From contig NZ_CP133778.1 of assembly GCF_034347405.1 (NCBI RefSeq), positions 4,344,501 through 4,408,500 on the forward strand: 64,000 bases of DNA. The letters run 5' to 3'. The notes beneath the pieces were generated by a model, which saw only the letters and a program-made list of their open reading frames with translations, had not been told where the DNA came from and made no database searches. This DNA comes from Pseudomonas sp. CCC3.1. GTDB lineage: Bacteria > Pseudomonadota > Gammaproteobacteria > Pseudomonadales > Pseudomonadaceae. The position numbers and the translations under genes were made by a program. This document shows positions 53,867 through 63,159 of this stretch, in pieces (position 1 is the stretch's first letter; the number at the start of each line of letters is the position of its first letter).

Positions 53867-54742
53867 ATGAAACGCAAGCAGTCCATCGAACAGGTCCGCT
53901 GGGATCTGGCACTTCGCTATCGTTTGATTGAGACCGTTGCCTGGTGGGAGGGCCGGTTGACCACGGGACACTTGATGCAGAGCTTCGGTATCAGTCGCCA
54001 GCAGGCGTCCAAGGACATCAACACCTACATCACGGAACATGCGCCTAAAAACCTTACATATGACAAAAAAATAAAAGGCTACGTGCCCGGCAAGGCGTTC
54101 ACGCCGCTGTTCATCGACGACAGCGCAAGCGCCTATTTGCACCTGCTCTACCAGAACAACGAACGCGCTCCTCACATTGATGGGCTCGCCCTGGCTTACG
54201 CTCACACCAAGGTGCTGGAAGTCCCGGATCGCCCGATCCGGCCGGAAGTCCTGCGCCCATTGCTCAAGGCCTGTCGCGATGGCCTGCGCCTGGAAACCGA
54301 GTACGTATCGCTCAACACACCAAACGTGGAAATTCGACTGATCGCCCCTCACACACTGGTCTACACCGGTATGCGCTGGCATGTGCGGGCTTACTGCGAG
54401 AAGAACGGCCAGTACCGCGACTTTGTACTCAGCCGCCTGCGGGGCCAGCCGGATTTGCTCGATGAATCGCAGAATACTCGCGAGCTGGATGAAGACTGGA
54501 ATACCGAGATTCCCGTCATTTTTGCAGCCGATGGACGGCTGAACGCGGCGCAGAAGTCAATCATCGAAACCGACTTTGGCATGACTGATGGCCAGCTGGT
54601 AGTGCCCAGTCGTAGAGCGCTGGTGAAGTATGTATTGCAACGCTATCAGATCGACCCGAGAAATCAGGCCACTAACCCCGAGGCACAGCAAATCGTGGCA
54701 ACCAACCTCAAGGAGTTGCGCCCCTGGCTCATGAATGACTGA
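53867..54742 (+). CDS. WYL-domain transcriptional regulator (BrxR/CapW-like)
   Basis: This 291-residue protein has an N-terminal winged helix (LMQSFGISRQQASKDINTYI, about 36-55), a WYL domain (YTGMRWHVRAYCEKNGQYRD, FVLSRLRG) and a C-terminal extension (ALVKYVLQRYQIDPRN). This is the BrxR/CapW group of defence-island repressors, which sense a ligand or nucleic acid and release their operators during infection. GGAGAGGG gives a strong ribosome-binding site. It does not sit in front of a BREX or CBASS operon here; its targets may be the flanking modules. Confidence 0.9.
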   Translation: MKRKQSIEQVRWDLALRYRLIETVAWWEGRLTTGHLMQSFGISRQQASKDINTYITEHAPKNLTYDKKIKGYVPGKAFTPLFIDDSASAYLHLLYQNNERAPHIDGLALAYAHTKVLEVPDRPIRPEVLRPLLKACRDGLRLETEYVSLNTPNVEIRLIAPHTLVYTGMRWHVRAYCEKNGQYRDFVLSRLRGQPDLLDESQNTRELDEDWNTEIPVIFAADGRLNAAQKSIIETDFGMTDGQLVVPSRRALVKYVLQRYQIDPRNQATNPEAQQIVATNLKELRPWLMND

Positions 54743-54884
54743 CGCGCGCGCATCCCCTTTTCCAAGGTGTTTCGCTCATGGTCGAGTGTGGGCTAGCGGT
54801 CATTGCGGTCAGTCCACATTCGGCCAGGCCACGAGCACACTTCGAGCCAGGTTTGCCTGATAGATGTAAAGCCCCTTGGGATTG

Positions 54885-57800
54885 CTATGCACGACGAACA
54901 GGGGCGCTGGTAACCGCTCCATACCTGACAGCCATGCACAATCCGTTTACCAGGCTCATGTCGTGCGGAGTCAGACAACGAATGGCTGTCAGATCAGGGC
55001 TGGCTACAATACATGCCAGTGACTTCGCCCGACTGACGGCCACATTCAAGCGGTTCTTCGAGTACAGAAAACCAATGTCTCGGGGCAGATAATCTTCATT
55101 CGAGGTCGCCATCGACACGATGACGATCTCTGCTTCCTGCCCCTGAAACTTATCCACAGTACCGACTCGAGCGCCCGCTGGCAGCACTTGTTTCAACAAT
55201 TGCACTTGCAGGTTATAGGGGGCTACTACCAGGATGTTTTCGATGCAGATCTCGTGCTCAACGCCCTTGTTATCCACATAACGCTGGCGCAAGAAGTATG
55301 CGTAAAGGTCTTTGACCTGTGCCGCCTCTTCGGCCGAACTCTGACTGTTGCCATCGTGCTCCACAGGGCAAAACATCAGCCCGCTAGTCGGCACTTCCGG
55401 TCGCTGGCCATCCAGCACCAACACCCGCTGTTCGGTACCGGGCGCAGAAGAAAGCTGACCTTCGTACACAGCCTGCGAAATGAACGAGCACACGCTGGGG
55501 TGCATGCGCCAGGTTTGCGCCAGGAACACTCCGCGATCAGGTGCGATAGTGGGTGTGCCATCCAGTAGATAGTCGAGGATGGAATCGCCCGAGCGGCCCG
55601 GATGCACGCCTTGCACCGGCTGTGACAGTTGCATCTGGTCGCCCATCAGTACGATGTTGCTTGCAACCATACCCATCGTGACCAGGTTCGCCACGCTCAC
55701 CTGGCCAGCCTCGTCGATGAACAGATAGTCCAGTTGCTCGGTGAAGGCGGGATCGGCAAACAGCCACGCAGTGCCGGCCGTCAAATCAATGTTCGGCCCC
55801 CAAGCATCGAGAAATTCGGTTTTGTCCTCGATCGAACGAATGCAGCGGCCAGTGAATTCCGTACCCTCTCCCTCCGAGGATTTTTTCAAACCCTTGAAAG
55901 TGAATCCCTCCTCTTGCGCGCGAGACTCGACAGCCGCCAGCAGGTTATTGATGGCGTGGTGCGAATTGGATGTCACGCCTATGCGCTTGCCTGCCTTGAG
56001 CAAGTCCACGATGACATGGGAACCGGTATAGGTCTTACCCGCACCCGGCGGTCCTTGAATAAACAGCACGCTGTTATCGAGGTTGCGTACCACTTGCTTG
56101 ATGGCATCAATGGTCGGCAGACCGGGATCAAGCAGTGGCGCACCAGGCTCAACGTCTTTCACCCGTGGGGCGCGTCGATGCAGGAAGTCTGTAACCGCCT
56201 GGAAGCGCTGTTCGCCTGCCAGGAGGCTGTCGGCATAACGGAACAACGCCTTGCGCAGCGAAGTGGACGGGATTGGCTTGCCGGGGATCATGTCGAAGTA
56301 ATCAGGCGGTGCATTTCTCTCTGTTGCCTTGAATGTCGCCAGACCGTTGTCATGGTCCAGATCAACCAACTGTGCGCTGGCCAAGGACTCGGTGATGAGA
56401 CCTTGAGAGCCAGTACGCATTTTGGTTTCTTGAGGCTCGAAACTGTACTCATACAGATAAGACCGATTGATCGGTTCCGCAGGTGTTTTTGTACGCTGCA
56501 ATCCGGCCAGACTCTCGATATCCTCCAGCAGCTCCTCGGTCGTCATGTCCAGACGGCTGAACATCTGCCACCACGTCGGTTTATCTGCGCGGCGGTGGAA
56601 GTCGAGTAACTGGAAAGTGAGCAAGGTGACCTGATCCTCGTCACTCATGGCCTCTTCCTCGATTGGCAGGCCACCGAGCAGACGAACGCGATAACTCTCC
56701 AGAAGAATCTCGATTTCCTTTTGCTCCACGACCGACTTCTCGCTTTCGGCCTGAGCTCCGATAAAAACGCCGGAATTTGACGGTTTGATCTTCAGCAGCC
56801 AGTTGCGCAAAAGGTACGTGGATAGCACATCGTCTTCGTTATAGCGCTCGATCTGCTCAAGCAACACCGATTCGCCGGTCTCTTTCCACCGCTCATAAAA
56901 CACGATACTCGCGCCAGCATTGGTGACATCGCCGTCGCGTTGATCCATGTAAAAGTGCTCGATATTCTTGATCGAATAACTGGGCTCCGAAACCCGGATC
57001 GCTTCGCGCACGACCTTGTACAGATCGATCAGTTTGCCGTTGCGCAGCAACCAGTCCACTTGTGCTTCGCGTGTCCCATGCTGGCTCATCAGGCGCTTGA
57101 TGGCCGTCTCTTCGTAACTGGCGTAGTGGTAAATATGCGCGTTGGGGTAACGCTTGAAATGACCGATGACCCAGTCGAGGAACTGCTCGAAGGCGACCTT
57201 TTCTTCTTCTCGGGTATGCGCCCAGAAGGGCTTGAAGGTTTGCTGCCCAGCTTCGTCGATGTACAGACCGAAGAGGTATTCCAAGCCACCCTCCTCCAGC
57301 GGATTGCCCTCCATGTCGAAGAACAGATCACCTTCGACCGCCTTGGGCATCCGATGGAAGCCACGCCGCTCACCGGAGACAGGCAGAAGTTCGAACAACG
57401 GGACATCACTGGAACGCCCCTGGAACTGCAAACGCGCTTGATGCCGCAACTTGCTCAACGACTCTGCCTGCAATTTCGGAATGCGCAGGTCGTCGGCACT
57501 GTCCGCCAGCTGGTGCAATGTGGTCACGCCGGCACTCTGTAACTTCTTGATTTGCGAACGGCTGATACCCGCTACCGCCGAGAGGTGATCGTCCTGCTGT
57601 CGTTGTTCGTCGCAGCGATCACGCCAGGCGCAGAACCCACAATGCCCGCATGGTTCGGGATAGGTGAATGGCGGTTCGGCACTGTTCACGAACGCATCGA
57701 AACGCTGCAGCACATGCTCCAGATAATCGGCGTAGGCGGCGACCCGAAAGGCCTGTTCGGTACGCGCAGCATCACCGAGTACGACATACATAAACGCTGG

Positions 57801-58286
57801 CTGCACACCCTGGATCGAGATCAGCATTCGTGAATAAAGCGCAACCTGCACAAGGAACTTGGCCTTGGCCGTTTTCGCCAGCTTGGTGTCGATCACCTCA
57901 TAGCTGTGGTCGCCCAGTGCCGACGCCAGCGGCACTTTACGCAGAAAGTCGGCATGACCAATAAATGCGCCTTCCTGAAGCGACGCCTGGAAGATGATGT
58001 CGACACCGGCCTTCATGGCATGGATAGTCAGTTCCACCCGACGCGCGAAACTCGGATTGCCCTGGGCAATGTCGACTACGTTGGCATATTCGCTTTTGAG
58101 CCGCTCGAAAAAGGCCGCCTCATGGGCCAGGCCTTTGTCCTGTATCAATCGGTTCTGATCGCTCGCCGCCGCTTTTGCCATGGGCAAGACAAGGTTCTGA
58201 AGGTCTAGCGCCGTCAGGTGCTGACATTCAAGAAAACCGCAGATATCTGAGGCGGAGTACAGCTGAATTCCGTTTCGGGTTTGCAT
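54885..58286 (-). CDS. TM0106-family Cas4-like nuclease fused to SF1 helicase
   Basis: This 1133-residue protein has four parts. A Cas4/RecB-like PD-(D/E)XK nuclease (GHADFLRK 110-117, YEVIDTKLAK 129-138) has an iron-sulfur-type cysteine set (C21 and CGHCGFCAWRDRC 213-225). A short HhH region follows, then a DEDD/RNase H-like domain (FFDMEGNPLEEGGLEYLFGL from 322). A DNA2/UPF1-like SF1 helicase completes it (GPPGAGKTYTG near 745, FIDEAGQ, GDQMQLSQP, DKFQGQEAEIVIVSM, RLNVAVSRAK). It should unwind and degrade DNA or RNA ends. The start MQTRNGIQL at 58286 has GGAG upstream. It lies 62 bases after the 493-residue gene and probably shares its transcript. Confidence 0.9.
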   Translation of the reverse strand: MQTRNGIQLYSASDICGFLECQHLTALDLQNLVLPMAKAAASDQNRLIQDKGLAHEAAFFERLKSEYANVVDIAQGNPSFARRVELTIHAMKAGVDIIFQASLQEGAFIGHADFLRKVPLASALGDHSYEVIDTKLAKTAKAKFLVQVALYSRMLISIQGVQPAFMYVVLGDAARTEQAFRVAAYADYLEHVLQRFDAFVNSAEPPFTYPEPCGHCGFCAWRDRCDEQRQQDDHLSAVAGISRSQIKKLQSAGVTTLHQLADSADDLRIPKLQAESLSKLRHQARLQFQGRSSDVPLFELLPVSGERRGFHRMPKAVEGDLFFDMEGNPLEEGGLEYLFGLYIDEAGQQTFKPFWAHTREEEKVAFEQFLDWVIGHFKRYPNAHIYHYASYEETAIKRLMSQHGTREAQVDWLLRNGKLIDLYKVVREAIRVSEPSYSIKNIEHFYMDQRDGDVTNAGASIVFYERWKETGESVLLEQIERYNEDDVLSTYLLRNWLLKIKPSNSGVFIGAQAESEKSVVEQKEIEILLESYRVRLLGGLPIEEEAMSDEDQVTLLTFQLLDFHRRADKPTWWQMFSRLDMTTEELLEDIESLAGLQRTKTPAEPINRSYLYEYSFEPQETKMRTGSQGLITESLASAQLVDLDHDNGLATFKATERNAPPDYFDMIPGKPIPSTSLRKALFRYADSLLAGEQRFQAVTDFLHRRAPRVKDVEPGAPLLDPGLPTIDAIKQVVRNLDNSVLFIQGPPGAGKTYTGSHVIVDLLKAGKRIGVTSNSHHAINNLLAAVESRAQEEGFTFKGLKKSSEGEGTEFTGRCIRSIEDKTEFLDAWGPNIDLTAGTAWLFADPAFTEQLDYLFIDEAGQVSVANLVTMGMVASNIVLMGDQMQLSQPVQGVHPGRSGDSILDYLLDGTPTIAPDRGVFLAQTWRMHPSVCSFISQAVYEGQLSSAPGTEQRVLVLDGQRPEVPTSGLMFCPVEHDGNSQSSAEEAAQVKDLYAYFLRQRYVDNKGVEHEICIENILVVAPYNLQVQLLKQVLPAGARVGTVDKFQGQEAEIVIVSMATSNEDYLPRDIGFLYSKNRLNVAVSRAKSLACIVASPDLTAIRCLTPHDMSLVNGLCMAVRYGAVTSAPVRRA

Positions 58287-58348
58287 GGTCGCTCCGGTCC
58301 GGTGAAGCGACCTGGATCGCGTCACGCTGGTTCAATGTCGTATGGGAG

Positions 58349-59830
58349 TCAGGCGTCGAGCAAGCATTCGCAGAAAAATTGCCCAAACAAAGTCGTCGGC
58401 AAATGTTGTTCATCCAGCAGACCGAAGTGCTTGCCCACGTTACGCCCCAATGCCATCAACGTCCTTGCGGAGTTCGCGGTACCTGCATACCCGGCACTCA
58501 TGATGTAGTCGATGCGCTCTTTCTCGGTCGTCGCACGCAGATACGCATTGCCCGTGATCAATACATCCACCAAACAGACACCTACCCGTTCATCACCCAG
58601 AGAGAATGGCTCCAATGTCTCGGTCGCCAGTGCCGCACACAATCCATCCTTGCCACCAGCAACGATTCGCTCAAGCTCTTCGAGCGGCCGACCGAACAGG
58701 TCGAACTCCTGGATCGTAAACGGGAAACAGTAGCCCAGGGCGGTAGCACGCTTGAGTGATTGATCATTGTTTGGGTCGGCCATCAGCCAGGCAACGAAGG
58801 ACGCTTTACTGTCGAGTGCGCCGCCGTGACGGAACGTCAGATAATCCTTGAGGACCTGACTGAAGGGGTGCCCCGTAGGTACCCAACCATTGCCGTCACT
58901 TTCCCGCGTCTTCACCTCGATCTCTGGCAATGCTGGATTCGGATCAGTCGCCAGCATCGCACCGAAGCACCGCAGGTCGTAGCCGAGCATAAACAGACTG
59001 GCCTCGAAGGCGTGGCAACGCGCGGGCATTGACCCTTGCTCGGCGAACCATTTGGTACGTTCAAGCAGGTCTCGAATAATCCAGCCCAAGCGCACTTGCC
59101 AACGTGCCCATTCTGCATAATCGATCGCCGAAAACTGCGGCGCCGCCAGCCCGTTCAAGAAAGCTCCCGGGTTGCGAATCTGGCTGCCACGAGCGGCTCC
59201 GGACGGGAATGCGAGCAAGGGTTTGCCAACTCCCACCCATTGTTGACGAAACATCGAATACAACATGGCAATCGCAGCGCCTACGCGACTGTCATAAATG
59301 GGGGATCCCGAGATATCCAACAAGGCGTGAATCTTGGTCAGGCCAGCATCGAAACGCTCGACGCTACTCGTATCGAGATCATCAAGATCATTGCTACCGT
59401 CAAGCGACACAAGCACGGCCAACTTTTTCAAATAACGCGACAACTCGTTATTTGCGGCCAAACGATGCAAAAAGGGAATGGCTCCACGCACGCCACCCCA
59501 ACGAAGGATTTGCAAACACGCCTGCAAAGCTTGTTGTTCATCGCCCGCGTTGACTGCACTTGTCAGCCACTCGCGAAGCTGCCCGAGAGAGCGCCGGGTT
59601 TCAGGCCAGGTTTGTGAATCCACCGCGCTTGGGTGGGTGTCCAGCCAACTTGCCTTCCAGCAATAGTGCTCAAGGACCTGCTCGAACCCTTGGACATCAG
59701 TCACCAAACCGTCAGGTACGAACTTGCTGGACTTGAAACGCAGCTTGAACGTGAGCGTCGGCAAATTCGCTTCCAGCCATGCAATGAAAGACTGAACTTC
59801 AGGTTGTGCCAGGAACTGTTTGCGCTTCAT
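58349..59830 (-). CDS. Unrecognised 493-residue protein, partner of the nuclease-helicase
   Basis: The start MKRKQFLAQPEVQSFIAWLE at 59830 follows GGAAGGG. The protein is soluble and mixed helical. One stretch, ILRWGGV (109-114) with SPIYDSRVGAAIAML (176-190), recalls the conserved YDSRVA region of OGG-fold DNA glycosylases. The catalytic Lys/Asp pair cannot be confirmed, so this is only a hint. It is the first gene of a two-gene unit with the TM0106-type nuclease-helicase. The 23-nt element at 59852 precedes it, as it does the HNH gene. Confidence 0.8.
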   Translation of the reverse strand: MKRKQFLAQPEVQSFIAWLEANLPTLTFKLRFKSSKFVPDGLVTDVQGFEQVLEHYCWKASWLDTHPSAVDSQTWPETRRSLGQLREWLTSAVNAGDEQQALQACLQILRWGGVRGAIPFLHRLAANNELSRYLKKLAVLVSLDGSNDLDDLDTSSVERFDAGLTKIHALLDISGSPIYDSRVGAAIAMLYSMFRQQWVGVGKPLLAFPSGAARGSQIRNPGAFLNGLAAPQFSAIDYAEWARWQVRLGWIIRDLLERTKWFAEQGSMPARCHAFEASLFMLGYDLRCFGAMLATDPNPALPEIEVKTRESDGNGWVPTGHPFSQVLKDYLTFRHGGALDSKASFVAWLMADPNNDQSLKRATALGYCFPFTIQEFDLFGRPLEELERIVAGGKDGLCAALATETLEPFSLGDERVGVCLVDVLITGNAYLRATTEKERIDYIMSAGYAGTANSARTLMALGRNVGKHFGLLDEQHLPTTLFGQFFCECLLDA

Positions 59831-59851
59831 CCCGCGCCCTTCCAAGTAGTG

Positions 59852-59874
59852 TCGAAAGGCCACACCCTAAGCAA
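59852..59874 (-). promoter_or_regulatory. 23-nt element upstream of the 493-residue gene (shared with 37886-37908)
   Basis: It contains GGCCACACCCTAAGCAA and differs from the 37886 copy at one base. It sits 22 bases before the start codon on the minus strand. A common promoter or repressor site for two distant defence genes is the simplest reading. Confidence 0.65.
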
Positions 59875-59896
59875 AAGAACAGGCTACGTCCACGTT

Positions 59897-59920
59897 GTTT
59901 GTTCATACAGGTAAACAAAC
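59897..59920. promoter_or_regulatory. Inverted repeat operator in the divergent WYL2 region
   Basis: GTTTGTT (59897-59903) and AACAAAC (59914-59920) are perfect arms around ten bases that include TACAGGT. It lies between two divergent genes, a likely site for the second WYL regulator. The remaining gap (59831-60205) has no supported gene. Confidence 0.6.
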
Positions 59921-60205
59921 GGAACAGGTCCGGAGCCCCGGATAGACACTATTCCTTTGCGCGCAGAGTTTGCCGCGTCCATATGTAAAGAATTCAGGCA
60001 CACCATCAATTCAGTCGACATCCATTGTTCCTCACTCGGCGACAAGGTGTGACGCGCATGAGTGCAATGTGCTTCATCCAAAGGTAAAGGCAGAGGCTCC
60101 CCGGACATTGAGATGACTTTTTTGCCTCGAGCTTATGGCCAGTTGATATTACTCACGCTTGACGCCATGCTCTGCGGTTCGTGAGCCAGAGTAAGGAAAC
60201 CAGCG

Positions 60206-61219
60206 TTGCCCACGCACTCCACCCGCACAACCATCTCCCGCCAATGGGAAATGCTCAAACTGCTTCCAAATCGTGCCCCAGGCCTTACTGCCGCCGAACT
60301 CCTCCAACAGTTGGAAGAGGCCGGCCATCGCACGACAAAACGTACGGTTGAGCGAGACCTCAACGAACTGTCGAGCCTGTTTCCATTGCACTGCAACGAT
60401 AAAGGCACGCCTTATGGTTGGTACTGGCAACCTGGACGCTCCATCGACCTGCCTGGAATCACGGTGGGAGAAGCGCTGACCCTGCGTTTGGTGGAGGACA
60501 GCATTCGCCCATTGGTACCCGGGCTGATGCTCAAGAGCCTTGAACCTCGCTTCAGTCAAGCGCGACAAAAGCTCACGGCTCTTGGTGAGGAAAGCGCTTC
60601 GGCGCGCTGGGTCGACAAGGTCGCCAGCGTACAACCGGCACTGAACTTGATTGCCCCGGAAATCAATGCAGAGCATCTGGACCAGTTGCATCGAGCACTG
60701 CTCGAAGACTTGCAACTGCACTGCCGGTACCGGTCGGCGAATAAAAATCGCGTGCATGAACTCGCGCTCAGTCCACTGGGTTTGGTGCAGCGCGGGCAGA
60801 TCACCTACCTGGTCGCCTGCGCCGAGGTCTTCGACGACGTTCGACTGTACGCAGCCCATCGCTTCGAAGCCGTCACTCTTCTCAGTCAACCCGGCCGAAG
60901 ACCCGCGGACTTCAAGCTAGCCGATTACGTCCAGAGTGGTGCCATGCAGTTTGGCGAAGGCCAGATGATCCAGTTACGCGCCTGGGTCGACCCCACTCTC
61001 GCCAAACGCCTGCGCGAGACTCCGCTGTCGGAGGATATGAAACTGATTGATGAATCGGACGGTGCTCTCTTGACCGCCACGATCAACAACAGCTGGGAGC
61101 TGAAATGGTGGCTGCTGTCACAAGCTGGCGCCATCCGTATCGACGAGCCAAAGACTCTACGCCAGTCCTTGATCGACAGTCAGCGCCAAAGTCTGGCCTT
61201 GCATGACACCACGATGTGA
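60206..61219 (+). CDS. WYL-domain regulator (DeoR/YafY type)
   Basis: This 337-residue protein starts with TTG after AAGGAAA. It has an N-terminal HTH (LTAAELLQQLEEAGHRTTKR, TVERDLNELSSLF) and a WYL domain (LHCRYRSANKNRVHELALSP, LGLVQRGQITYLVACAEVFD). A WCX extension ends in NSWELKWWLLSQAGAIRI. It is a different subtype from the regulator at 53867. Divergent transcription from the 493-residue gene and a shared gap suggest that it controls both directions. The HEPN-like gene follows after 36 bases. Confidence 0.88.
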   Translation: MPTHSTRTTISRQWEMLKLLPNRAPGLTAAELLQQLEEAGHRTTKRTVERDLNELSSLFPLHCNDKGTPYGWYWQPGRSIDLPGITVGEALTLRLVEDSIRPLVPGLMLKSLEPRFSQARQKLTALGEESASARWVDKVASVQPALNLIAPEINAEHLDQLHRALLEDLQLHCRYRSANKNRVHELALSPLGLVQRGQITYLVACAEVFDDVRLYAAHRFEAVTLLSQPGRRPADFKLADYVQSGAMQFGEGQMIQLRAWVDPTLAKRLRETPLSEDMKLIDESDGALLTATINNSWELKWWLLSQAGAIRIDEPKTLRQSLIDSQRQSLALHDTTM

Positions 61220-61255
61220 ACGACAACCACCTATCTGCCTAACGAGTCAGCCCTC

Positions 61256-61906
61256 ATGGATTTCCAGACCCTTAAGGCGCGTCACCGCCTTGAACGCGAC
61301 ACTCATCACGTCAATCTCACTTTGCGTGTACACCGCTCCTTGAGCTGGCTGCAGCGGGCAGAGCAGGCAGACGACGCCGACGGCCGTTTCGTCTTCTTGT
61401 GGATTGCCTTCAACGCGGCCTATGCGACTGACATCGATGAGAACTATCGACTTTCGGAGCAGGAAACCTTCCGCGCCTTTCTTCGCAAGCTGTGCGACCT
61501 GGACCAGGGGCGGCAGATTGAGAAATTGGTGTGGTCTGAATTTTCCGGAAGCATTCGCGTGCTGTTGGACAATCAGTACGTTTTTCAGAGTTTCTGGGAT
61601 TACCAGAATGGCAAGATCAGCGAACAGCAATGGACCGAGCGTTTTGCCGATGGCCGACGCAGAGCGCAGGCAGCGCTGGCACAGCGCGATACCGCTGAAG
61701 TGCTCGCGGTGCTGTTCAATCGAATCTACACCTTGCGTAATCAGATCATGCACGGCGGTGCGACCTGGGACAGCAGCATCAATCGACCTCAGTTGCGCGA
61801 CTGCAGCAATCTGCTCGGCAAGCTGGTCCCGTTGGTCATTGAGTTAATGCTTGATAAGCCCGCCACCCTCTGGGGAGACGCCTGCTACCCGGTGGTCCGG
61901 GTCTGA
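61256..61906 (+). CDS. HEPN-like protein (putative RNase)
   Basis: This 216-residue all-helical protein carries the HEPN RNase motif R-x4-H as RNQIMH (R161, H166), followed by GG. The context IYTLRNQIMHGGATWDSS matches the C-terminal helix of HEPN domains, and the N-terminal half (FVFLWIAFNAAY) has the conserved aromatic/polar helix. HEPN proteins in defence islands often cut RNA and stop growth. It lies directly downstream of a WYL regulator, so tight repression is likely. No antitoxin gene of the MNT type is present. Confidence 0.75.
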   Translation: MDFQTLKARHRLERDTHHVNLTLRVHRSLSWLQRAEQADDADGRFVFLWIAFNAAYATDIDENYRLSEQETFRAFLRKLCDLDQGRQIEKLVWSEFSGSIRVLLDNQYVFQSFWDYQNGKISEQQWTERFADGRRRAQAALAQRDTAEVLAVLFNRIYTLRNQIMHGGATWDSSINRPQLRDCSNLLGKLVPLVIELMLDKPATLWGDACYPVVRV

Positions 61907-61996
61907 CGTCCGCAGTCAGTACCGCTGATTGCCACATCCATCTATCAAGGGAAGCAACCGCTTTGCGGTCAAAGCTTTGCGACAAGGAAATTTGCA

Positions 61997-62674
61997 ATGA
62001 ATAAAATGTTTGTCAGTCCCTGGCTAATGGTTTCCCCCGACGGCCCTGTTACCAGCGCCCTCGACAAACCGGGCCTGATACACATGCGTCAAGGAGATGC
62101 TGATGCCGCTTGCGGACCCTACGCCCTGATGATGGGTCTGATTACCCTGGGTGCGCTTGAGAGGGAACATATCGCCTACATGGGCGACTGGGATGGACGC
62201 AGTCGCGATGGCCGATTCCGTAATGCACTTCGAGAGCATGGCGCACTGGTTTCCCGGGGCACAACCACCAAGGACCTGATTGGCCTGGCGGGGCATTTTC
62301 GGGGTGAGGGAATTTTGTCTGAGCTGATCAATGGAAATAAGAAAGAGATCGTCGACGCTGTACAGGACGCCATTAAAAGCGACGCTGTCGTCCTGGTCTG
62401 CGTGAGCTGGTCGAAGCTGGAAGGCCACTGGTTGATGGTCGTGGGGCATCAGGGCTATGAGGATGGCGGTGTCTACCAACCCACTCATCTGCTGTGCCTG
62501 GATCCTCTGAGCGAAGCACCAAAGGCATCACTGTGGAACGCGGTCATTGCCGTCTATGACGACGAAGGCAAAGCGGTGCGCGGCGGCACATACTCCTGCG
62601 ATCATTGGGGCATGGACGGCCAAGTCTCGCCATGCAAGCTGGATCAGTTGTTGACGCTCTGCTTGGAGAGCTAA
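61997..62674 (+). CDS. Papain-like (C39-type) cysteine peptidase-fold protein
   Basis: This 225-residue protein has the elements of a papain-like active site: Gln32 in MRQGDADAACGPYA, Cys39, His144 in LEGHWLMVVGH and Asp169 in LLCLDP. This layout is typical of C39-like peptidases and related amidase or toxin enzymes. No signal peptide is seen, so it acts in the cytoplasm or is exported by another route. It lies 90 bases after the HEPN-like gene on the same strand. A defence role is suggested by context only. Confidence 0.72.
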   Translation: MNKMFVSPWLMVSPDGPVTSALDKPGLIHMRQGDADAACGPYALMMGLITLGALEREHIAYMGDWDGRSRDGRFRNALREHGALVSRGTTTKDLIGLAGHFRGEGILSELINGNKKEIVDAVQDAIKSDAVVLVCVSWSKLEGHWLMVVGHQGYEDGGVYQPTHLLCLDPLSEAPKASLWNAVIAVYDDEGKAVRGGTYSCDHWGMDGQVSPCKLDQLLTLCLES

Positions 62675-62880
62675 TGCACACTGCCCAAGCCTTGGGCCTC
62701 AAGGATCATGCGGTCGAGCATTGCGAGCATGTCGTCGACATCAATTTCCTGGAAACAGCCGCTCTGCTCCTGTTCGAGGATCATGGCGGCGAACTCCTCG
62801 CTGTACTCGACCTCACCCTCTGCTTCGACTACCGAGGGTGATGGGGTGTCCGGGTAACCTTCAGCTTGATCTTTACACAT
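62671..62880 (-). CDS. Small acidic protein
   Basis: This 69-residue protein starts MCKDQAEGYPDTPSPSVVEA. It is very acidic (EGEVEYSEEFAAMILEQEQS, IDVDDMLAMLDRMI) and likely helical at its end. No family is recognised. It is convergent with the peptidase-like gene, overlapping its stop by four bases. It is the last of three small minus-strand genes, 25 bases after the zinc-ribbon gene. Confidence 0.65.
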   Translation of the reverse strand: MCKDQAEGYPDTPSPSVVEAEGEVEYSEEFAAMILEQEQSGCFQEIDVDDMLAMLDRMILEAQGLGSVH

Positions 62881-62905
62881 CGCAAACCTCGAACTGAATG
62901 AGACT

Positions 62906-63106
62906 TTAGCTAAACGGTCGCGCCAGCTTGGCCTTGAAGATTTCCAGCCCCGTCGCAGGCCGGACATCCAGGTCGACATGCTGGCATGCAGGGCAAGCTG
63001 AAAACCAGTCTTTGCCCTCACGCAACGCATCGCTAGGTGGCACAGTTGTTTTATGCCAATGGCATTGGGGGCAGGTGAATGTGAAGGGATGTGGTGGCCA
63101 GGGCAT
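62906..63106 (-). CDS. Small zinc-ribbon protein
   Basis: This 66-residue protein carries two zinc-knuckle pairs, CPQCHWHKT and SACPACQHVDL, the pattern of a single zinc ribbon. The rest is basic (GLEIFKAKLARPF). Small zinc ribbons of this kind may bind nucleic acid or protein; the role is unknown. It lies between two other tiny genes on the same strand. Confidence 0.75.
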   Translation of the reverse strand: MPWPPHPFTFTCPQCHWHKTTVPPSDALREGKDWFSACPACQHVDLDVRPATGLEIFKAKLARPFS

Positions 63107-63159
63107 TAGAGAACAACCTGCTGGTGGTGAAAAAAACGCGGTCGACAGTGCCGCAGTTG

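Noticed and set aside
53831..54382. 183-residue minus-strand frame opposite the WYL gene
   Set aside because: The plus-strand WYL protein has clear domains; the minus frame is antisense.
53867..58286. BREX system (BrxR-like regulator plus large helicase)
   Set aside because: No pglX, pglZ, brxC or brxL-type gene is present; the large protein is a TM0106-type nuclease-helicase.
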